Of a DNA stretch of 9,949 nt, positions 6,072-9,949 are shown piece by piece. The position numbers and the translations under genes were made by a program. Source of the stretch: Candidatus Altimarinota bacterium (GTDB lineage Bacteria; Patescibacteriota; Gracilibacteria; Absconditabacterales; Absconditicoccaceae); assembly GCA_015489035.1 (NCBI GenBank), contig WFMP01000110.1, forward strand, positions 1-9,949, in the 5' to 3' direction. The first letter of the stretch is position 1. Every line of letters starts with the position of its first letter. The notes under the pieces were generated by a model. It was not told the DNA's origin. It saw only the letters and a program-made list of their open reading frames with translations, and ran no database searches.

Positions 6072-7232
6072 ATGAAGTCAGAATCACAAGCTCATGGTTT
6101 CTTATTTGAGGAACAAATTAAAAAAAATGTTAATAAATATTTGGACTTGGTAACAATAAATTATACAAATAAGTGGGATATACCACCTGTTTCTGTTAAA
6201 TCTTTTAAATTTGATATTAACAAAAAGAATAATAGAATTTATTTTGGTTCAATTGAAAATATGTATAAAATTTATGACGGTTTCTTTCTAGCTTTAATTG
6301 GATATGAACAAGTTAAAGATAAAAAAATAGGTCGAAAAGGAGATTTAAGTTGGGTAACAAACGGATATGCTGGAAAAGTAACTCTTAGAGATACGGACTT
6401 CTTACCAACAGAAAAATGTGGTGTTGCTGCTATAAAGAAAAAATATAAAGATATAGTAAATCCTAAGTGGCTTGAAATCTATTTAAATTCAATTACTAAA
6501 AAATATGTTGTTGCAAAAGAGGGTAATGGAAAGCTAGAGATAGTTCAAATGAAAAATATACCTGTTATTATTCCTGATTTGAACGAGCAAAAACTTATAG
6601 TTGAAGAATATATTAAAAATCAACTAATTATTAAGCAGCTAAAAGATCAAATAAAAACTATTGACAAAGAATTGTCAAAGAAAATATCTTATAAAAGTAA
6701 AAAATTTAAAATATCTGATCTATTTCATATAACTTCTGGTGTTAGAATTACACAAGAAGAAGTCTATCAAAATGCTGGTGATTTTCCAGTTGTAACTTCT
6801 AAAACAACAAATGAAGGTATAGCATGGTATGCAAATAAGAAATGGCTTTACAACTTTATGAAAAACAATAAAAATGTTGTTATAGAAAAAGAATGTATTA
6901 CATGGTCTAAGGACGGAAATGCTGGAAAACTGTTTTATAGAGATTATCCATTTTACCAAAATGATCATTCGGGTGCATTAATTCCTAAGAATGCTATTAA
7001 TCTTCAATGGTTTAAAATTTATTGTCAGAGTGAAATATATAAGAATGTTGTAGCTAAAGATTCACAGGGTATGCTATACGAAGAACAAATGGCAAATATA
7101 GAAGTAGAAATACCAGTAAAAGAAAATGGTGAAATAGATATAGACCTTCAAAATGAAATATATGCTGAATACAAACGCCTATCAGACATAAAAGAAAAAC
7201 TTGAATCTATTTTAAATGAATACTCTTTATAA
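6072..7232 (+). CDS. Chimeric restriction protein: nuclease-like N-terminus fused to HsdS-type target-recognition domains
   Basis: 386 residues from the ATG at 6072, which has AGGA about eight bases upstream; a TTG at 6039 would lie inside the methyltransferase gene. Residues 1-84 look like the start of a PD-(D/E)xK-type restriction nuclease, with Glu13/Glu14, KWDIPP (Asp36), VSVK (Lys43) and a hydrophobic FFLALIG strand. From about 85 the sequence changes to a type I/IIB specificity subunit. It has the last two-thirds of a target-recognition domain (IGRKGDLSWVTNGYAG, then MKNIPVIIPDLNEQKL), a coiled-coil spacer at about 170-205, and a complete second domain (KKFKISDLF... to IEVEIPV) with a terminal helix. 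Comparing the two domains suggests that the first lacks about 65-70 N-terminal residues, replaced by the nuclease part. No HsdM or HsdR is present. It may be a deletion-born fusion, possibly inactive as a nuclease, or a natural single-chain enzyme. A hairpin terminator follows directly. Confidence 0.75.
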   Translation: MKSESQAHGFLFEEQIKKNVNKYLDLVTINYTNKWDIPPVSVKSFKFDINKKNNRIYFGSIENMYKIYDGFFLALIGYEQVKDKKIGRKGDLSWVTNGYAGKVTLRDTDFLPTEKCGVAAIKKKYKDIVNPKWLEIYLNSITKKYVVAKEGNGKLEIVQMKNIPVIIPDLNEQKLIVEEYIKNQLIIKQLKDQIKTIDKELSKKISYKSKKFKISDLFHITSGVRITQEEVYQNAGDFPVVTSKTTNEGIAWYANKKWLYNFMKNNKNVVIEKECITWSKDGNAGKLFYRDYPFYQNDHSGALIPKNAINLQWFKIYCQSEIYKNVVAKDSQGMLYEEQMANIEVEIPVKENGEIDIDLQNEIYAEYKRLSDIKEKLESILNEYSL

Positions 7233-7251
7233 AGCCCATTTTTTGGGCTTT
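7231..7251 (+). terminator. Hairpin at end of the restriction-modification operon
   Basis: Perfect 8-base stem AAAGCCCA/TGGGCTTT with a T-loop, overlapping the TAA of the preceding gene. The right arm ends in TTT, so it can act as a terminator for the plus strand and, with its AAA/TTT symmetry, possibly in both directions. Confidence 0.6.
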
Positions 7252-7307
7252 CACTCTCAAGTAAACAACTAAATTCCAAAAATCTAAAACAAAAATAACA
7301 CCTCTTC

Positions 7308-7346
7308 AAGCCCTATATTTTGGGCTTAATTCACCTTTCTTGGTGA
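7308..7346 (+). other. Second hairpin pair, terminator- or IS right-end-like
   Basis: AAGCCC/GGGCTT (7308-7313 with 7322-7327, loop of 8) is followed by a TCACC/GGTGA hairpin (7331-7346). The hairpin-then-TTCAC order resembles the right end of the relic at 4661-4724. The stretch 7255-7425 has no credible gene. It also holds a perfect ATAGCAA/TTGCTAT hairpin at 7387-7404. Confidence 0.4.
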
Positions 7347-7425
7347 GTTTGCTACATAATACCGGGAAAAATTAATCTTATTCGTAATAGCAATAATTTG
7401 CTATGGGGATTCTATAATAGTCCAT

Positions 7426-8004
7426 TTAAGATTTTTTCATTGCTATTTTATAGGATTCACACCATAAGATTAGAATCCTTTTTGTAATTTTATGTTTCAT
7501 GATAAAAACTCCTTCTCTATAATCATTTGCTACAATTTCTTCTTCAGCATGACGTATTGAAACTAATCTATCTTTAAGAAGGTTTTTTAAATTATTATCT
7601 TGAATTTTCCATATTGGTTGTCCTCTTAATGCCCCTCTAACACTTAATATTCTATAATTTTTATAATTGTTTATATTTTCTTTATTTATAATTTTTTCTT
7701 TTTTTGTTTCTGTGTTATAAATAAGAATCTCATTATAGTTATGTTTTGCAGCGCTTTCATTTTTTCCATTAACATTTAAAGAATATTGTTTATTTTCTAG
7801 CTCTTCTGAGAGAAATAAATCTACTATTTTCCAGTATGTTATATTATTTTCTCTTATTGTTATTGCTAAAATTTTATAATCATTTTTAAATTTATTTTTA
7901 GCTATTTCTATACATTCCACGTATTTTATCCTTTTTATTTTACTCATTAGAAAAATTTTCATTTTAAAAAAAAGTAATTTTAATTTTATCAAAAAAATAG
8001 ACAT
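7426..8004 (-). CDS. Hypothetical protein, up to 192 residues
   Basis: I do not recognise this protein. It appears genuinely coding: a long frame with mixed hydrophobic/polar periodicity and conserved-looking turns such as RGALRGQPIWKI and RHAEEEIVANDYREGVFIMKH, and no signal of a shadow frame. The start is uncertain. ATG codons at 8004, 7962 and 7947 all lack a clear ribosome site. The first 19 residues (hydrophobic and Lys-rich) look like read-through of A/T-rich DNA, so the protein may truly begin at 7947 (MSKIKRIKYVE) or have lost its original 5' end. The 5' end contains a 13-base match to the start of the left-end repeat (7985-7997, plus strand), which could mark an old insertion junction. 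It is convergent with the restriction operon and stands alone on its strand. No function is assigned. Confidence 0.55.
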   Translation of the reverse strand: MSIFLIKLKLLFFKMKIFLMSKIKRIKYVECIEIAKNKFKNDYKILAITIRENNITYWKIVDLFLSEELENKQYSLNVNGKNESAAKHNYNEILIYNTETKKEKIINKENINNYKNYRILSVRGALRGQPIWKIQDNNLKNLLKDRLVSIRHAEEEIVANDYREGVFIMKHKITKRILILWCESYKIAMKKS

Positions 8005-8512
8005 AGATTTTACAAATTAAGAGAACCTGATTAATTTGCAACTTAACCAGGATTAGTATTTTCCAATCCTCTAAGATCTTCTTCTGCTCAAGGAACACTT
8101 CTATTCCTTCCTCTTGTTATCTTTTTTTCAAGGAAAAGTATTACAAGTAAGACAAAACCTTTTTTGAAAGGAGAGCTTACCCTTTCTAAAGAATTCCATG
8201 GGTCTCGAATCCATGATAAGTCAACTCTCTAATGACTTGTTAGTAATTCTAGGCACCTAACTAGCCTTGCATGAAGCTCATACCATGACTAACTTCCTCA
8301 TATTTTTAATTTTTATAGCGGAGTACCTTCGGAATGGGTTTAGTAGACTTTCAACTAAGTTCTAACTCTCGCATTTTATCCTAACTTAATAGGATCCTTT
8401 GAACTTCTTATTCCTAAGATACCTTTAATGGACTTCCTGTTCTACATAAGACACCAACTTAATGTTAGTAATATTATATATAAAAAATCCTTAATTTTTC
8501 TTTAATTCTTAT
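8005..8512. other. Gene-free stretch rich in short inverted repeats
   Basis: No open frame of note on either strand, and base composition less A+T-biased than the flanks. It holds a series of short hairpins: 8026-8034 with 8043-8051 (one mismatch), GAAAGG/CCTTTC at 8166-8186, CATGG/CCATG at 8197-8215, AAGTCA/TGACTT at 8218-8238, and ATCCTA/TAGGAT at 8378-8395. Being bounded on the right by an inverted left-end repeat suggests the decayed body of a mobile element or a structured non-coding RNA. I could not match it to a known RNA family or find tnpB residues in it. Confidence 0.4.
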
Positions 8513-8578
8513 TTTGAATTTGTCAAGCCTTATATACCGGTCCTCAAGGGCAAGGTTTTAAGGCTTTTTTGATAAAAA
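8513..8578 (-). repeat. Left-end hairpin repeat, copy 2 (inverted, decayed)
   Basis: On the minus strand it reads TTTTTATCAAAAAAGCC, then the CCTTGCCC stem half with the TTGA loop, then GGCTTGACAAATTCAAA. The right half of the inner stem is mutated, and homology ends after the -35 box and half the palindrome, so the -10 is lost and the promoter is dead. The sequence beyond (8005-8512) does not begin like tnpB. Confidence 0.65.
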
Positions 8579-8580
8579 TT

Positions 8581-8627
8581 AAGTCAATTCAACCCAAGGG
8601 CTAAAGACCTTTGGGATCCCTTGACTT
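8581..8627 (+). other. Stem-loop upstream of the TIM-barrel gene
   Basis: Outer perfect 7-base arms AAGTCAA (8581-8587) and TTGACTT (8621-8627) enclose an imperfect CCCAAGG/CCTTTGGG pairing and a GGGATCCC palindrome. It lies between the inverted repeat copy 2 and the next promoter. There is no T-run, so it is unlikely to be a simple terminator. It may be a diverged element end. Confidence 0.4.
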
Positions 8628-8658
8628 CTTTCATTAAAGGTAAAATAAAGTTTTTTGT

Positions 8659-8667
8659 TGCTATAAT
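8659..8667 (+). promoter_or_regulatory. Extended -10 promoter of the TIM-barrel gene
   Basis: TG-C-TATAAT (TATAAT at 8662-8667) preceded by a T-run, a form common in Campylobacterota. It overlaps the ATG at 8668, so that codon would not be on the transcript. This supports the downstream start at 8695. Confidence 0.55.
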
Positions 8668-8694
8668 ATGATCAAGAAAAATAAAGGATTATTC

Positions 8695-9399
8695 ATGTTT
8701 TCAAAAAAACTTTTCATGCCTGTTATTCATATAAAATCTAAAGATTTAAAATTGATTATGAAAAATGTAGATATTTGTACCAGGAATCCCATTAAAGCCA
8801 TTTGGTTTTTTCCTAATAGTTCTTTAACTAAAAAAGATTTAATTCATATTTTTAAAGAAATAAAAAGAAAATATCCTACTTTGTGGATCGGTTGTAAATT
8901 TTTGGATTCTTATAATGAAAAGAAATTTTTTTCTACCTCTGATAATAAATTTATTGACGGCGTTTTAATAGAGAATCCCTATCTTAGTATAGATAAGTTT
9001 AAATCAGAAAAATTATATAAAGATTGGATTAATTCAGGATTTGAAGGATTTTATTTTGGATTACTTCCTTTTAATTCTAGTGAACAATCAGTAAATTTAT
9101 CTTTAATTCATAATATAGTCAATAAATTAGATATTTTAACAATTTCTAATGATAGTGCGGAAGAAAACCCGTCTCTTGAGAAATTTAAAGAAATAAGAAA
9201 TTATATTCCTGAAGGAAATTCAACTTATAACAAAATTGCAGTAAGTAGTGATATTTCTATTGATAGTATAAATAAATATATTCCTTATGTTAATTATTTT
9301 ATTATTTCTTCTAGTATTGAAGATTCTTTTGGTGTTTTAAATGAACAAAAAGTTAGAGAATTGAGTAATTTTATTCTTGAATACAATATGAACAATTAA
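8695..9399 (+). CDS. BtpA-like TIM-barrel protein of unknown function
   Basis: 234 residues from the ATG at 8695, chosen because AAAGGA lies six bases upstream and because the earlier in-frame ATG at 8668 overlaps the -10 box. The pattern is a (beta/alpha)8-type barrel. MPVIHI near the N-terminus is followed by a partially eroded form of the strand usually reading ADG-type (IKAIWFF), then KKDLIHIFKEIKRKYPTLWIGCKFLD, DGVLIENP, and a C-terminal KIAVSSDISIDSINKYIPYVNYFIISSSI. This is the arrangement of the uncharacterised BtpA-related family, in which a late strand usually reads ASGI and is followed by FLVATGI. Those glycines are replaced here by serines (SSDI, SSSI), so the phosphate- or ligand-binding loops may be altered. 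It is cytosolic, with no signal peptide. A gene scrap follows it. Function is unknown, and a sugar-phosphate or nucleotide-related enzyme is the family-level guess. Confidence 0.6.
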   Translation: MFSKKLFMPVIHIKSKDLKLIMKNVDICTRNPIKAIWFFPNSSLTKKDLIHIFKEIKRKYPTLWIGCKFLDSYNEKKFFSTSDNKFIDGVLIENPYLSIDKFKSEKLYKDWINSGFEGFYFGLLPFNSSEQSVNLSLIHNIVNKLDILTISNDSAEENPSLEKFKEIRNYIPEGNSTYNKIAVSSDISIDSINKYIPYVNYFIISSSIEDSFGVLNEQKVRELSNFILEYNMNN

Positions 9400-9410
9400 G
9401 TTATATATAA

Positions 9411-9506
9411 TCCTTTGATTCTTCTATTGAAAAAGTTATGCCAATGCAAGACTTAGTTAAGGATATAAAATCTATAGAAAAAGATTATAAATATATTTAT
9501 CACTAA
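9411..9506 (+). pseudogene. C-terminal gene scrap, about 31 codons
   Basis: An open stretch after a TAA and ending with TAA at 9504-9506, encoding a protein-like tail (SIEKVMPMQDLVKDIKSIEKDYKYIYH). It has no start codon with a ribosome site, although the ATGs at 9438 and 9444 are in frame. It looks like the 3' remnant of a longer gene removed by deletion. A chance frame in A/T-rich DNA is the alternative. Confidence 0.3.
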
Positions 9507-9567
9507 CACTTCGCTTACAATTTAATATTATAATTCCTTTATATCAAAAATAAGGAGGAATTATATT

Positions 9568-9813
9568 ATGAAAAATATAATTTTATTTACATTATTCTTA
9601 GCAACGTTAGGTTTTTCTAGTAAGGTTGATATTTCTCAACAAATTACAAAGATTCAAAATGCTCCAAGATCTAAAAGATTCCAATTAATGAATAGGTTAA
9701 AAAAAGAACTTTCTAAAATGAATGAATCTTCAAGAGAACAAGCTATCCATAAAATGAAAGAAACTTTTTATCAAAAAAGCCGTAAGACCTCGCCCTTGAG
9801 GGCGGGGATATAA
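9568..9813 (+). pseudogene. Small secreted protein with 3' end replaced by an inserted element
   Basis: The start is well supported by AGGAGG nine bases upstream and by a TATAAT at 9529-9534. Residues 1-18 (MKNIILFTLFLATLGFSS) are a Sec signal peptide. The mature part is a short basic amphipathic helical protein (QQITKIQNAPRSKRFQLM...), resembling small periplasmic helical proteins I associate with Campylobacterota. The native frame continues to about residue 66. From 9765 the DNA is repeat copy 3, whose hairpin supplies the remaining residues (YQKSRKTSPLRAGI) and the stop. The gene was therefore interrupted near its end, and the encoded 81-residue hybrid might still be made and exported. The original C-terminus is not recoverable in this window. 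Function unknown. Confidence 0.65.
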
Positions 9814-9845
9814 GGCTTGACAAATTCAAAAAATTTGTATAGAAT
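9765..9845 (+). repeat. Left-end hairpin plus promoter repeat, copy 3 (in front of tnpB)
   Basis: Same start as copy 1 (TTTTTATCAAAAAAGCC), with the CCTCGCCC/GGGCGGGG hairpin around TTGA, the AAGCC/GGCTT outer pairing and the promoter. Its insertion point lies inside the preceding gene, so the left boundary of the element falls within or just after the shared TTTTTAT. As the only copy adjacent to tnpB, it identifies the repeat as an IS left end. Confidence 0.75.
9817..9845 (+). promoter_or_regulatory. tnpB promoter, probably giving a leaderless transcript
   Basis: TTGACA (9817-9822), 17-base spacer, TAGAAT (9840-9845), with a palindrome of 7-base arms in the spacer (9820-9838). The tnpB ATG begins seven bases after the -10, which is about where transcription should start, and there is no ribosome site. 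Confidence 0.6.
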
Positions 9846-9851
9846 TACAAA

Positions 9852-9949
9852 ATGATTTTAAATTATAAATAGAGATTATATCCTACAAAAGAACAGGAAT
9901 CATTGTTGAATCAACAATTCTTTGTTGCTAATCAAGCATGGAATTATGC
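9852..9949 (+). pseudogene. tnpB: tnpB, 5' end only, with in-frame stop at codon 7
   Basis: From the ATG the translation is MILNYK, stop, RLYPTKEQESLLNQQFFVANQAWNY, which is the characteristic N-terminus of IS200/IS605-family TnpB (usually ...YKYRLYPTKEQ...), the RNA-guided nuclease related to Cas12. A TAG at 9870-9872 stands where Tyr is expected. The gene runs off the right edge, so the RuvC residues and zinc finger cannot be checked. No tnpA is present beside it. Unless the stop is a sequencing error or is bypassed, full-length protein cannot be made from this ATG. The same N-terminal stretch occurs in the relic at 4601-4664. Confidence 0.75.

Noticed and set aside
6720..6968. Minus-strand 82-codon open frame inside the HsdS-like gene
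   Set aside because: Opposite a clear target-recognition domain. Its composition is that of a reverse-strand shadow.
8197..8215. tRNA-like TTCGA segment on the minus strand
   Set aside because: No acceptor stem, anticodon arm or CCA-compatible fold could be built around it.
8041..8220. Minus-strand QKRFCLTC-like zinc-finger phrase suggesting a transposase
   Set aside because: Only a few residues match, stops occur on both sides, and no second Cys pair or catalytic residues are visible.

Overview
The window is a very A+T-rich bacterial segment. TATAAT boxes preceded by T-runs or TG, the short secreted protein at the right end and the overall style fit a Campylobacterota genome (Arcobacter-like). 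Fusobacteriota cannot be excluded, and the assignment is inference. It divides into a compact, apparently functional operon on the left and an accessory region on the right littered with IS200/IS605-type (TnpB) debris.

Left (1-4554, minus strand): a tight four-gene operon, read right to left. It encodes a small PqqD-like protein, an ATP-grasp ligase, a fold-type III PLP decarboxylase of the diaminopimelate/ornithine decarboxylase superfamily, and a large membrane protein that fuses a urea-transporter channel domain to an M23 (LytM) peptidase domain. The last gene runs off the left edge. Genes overlap or lie within 11 bases of each other, so they probably form one pathway: a carrier or peptide-binding protein, a ligase, a decarboxylase and an exit/entry channel. 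No characterised system with this exact composition is known to me. The nearest logic is butirosin BtrI/BtrJ/BtrK, where an ATP-grasp enzyme loads an amino acid on a carrier and a PLP decarboxylase removes the carboxylate there.

Middle (4600-7350): first a dead relic of a TnpB element, the tnpB start joined directly to a right-end hairpin. Then come an unknown 103-residue gene and a repeat unit made of a hairpin plus a consensus sigma-70 promoter with an embedded palindrome. That promoter drives two genes: an N6-adenine DNA methyltransferase, and a protein that looks like the N-terminal part of a restriction nuclease joined to one and a half target-recognition domains of an HsdS-type specificity subunit. 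Terminator-like or right-end-like hairpins follow.

Right (7350-9949): an unknown 192-residue protein on the minus strand, about 500 bases of gene-free sequence full of short inverted repeats, and an inverted decayed copy of the hairpin/promoter repeat. Then come a BtpA-like TIM-barrel protein, a small C-terminal gene scrap, and a small secreted protein whose 3' end was replaced by insertion of a third copy of the repeat. In that third copy the promoter leads into the start of tnpB, which carries an in-frame stop at codon 7 and is cut by the window edge. The same promoter module therefore drives tnpB in one place and a restriction-modification operon in another.
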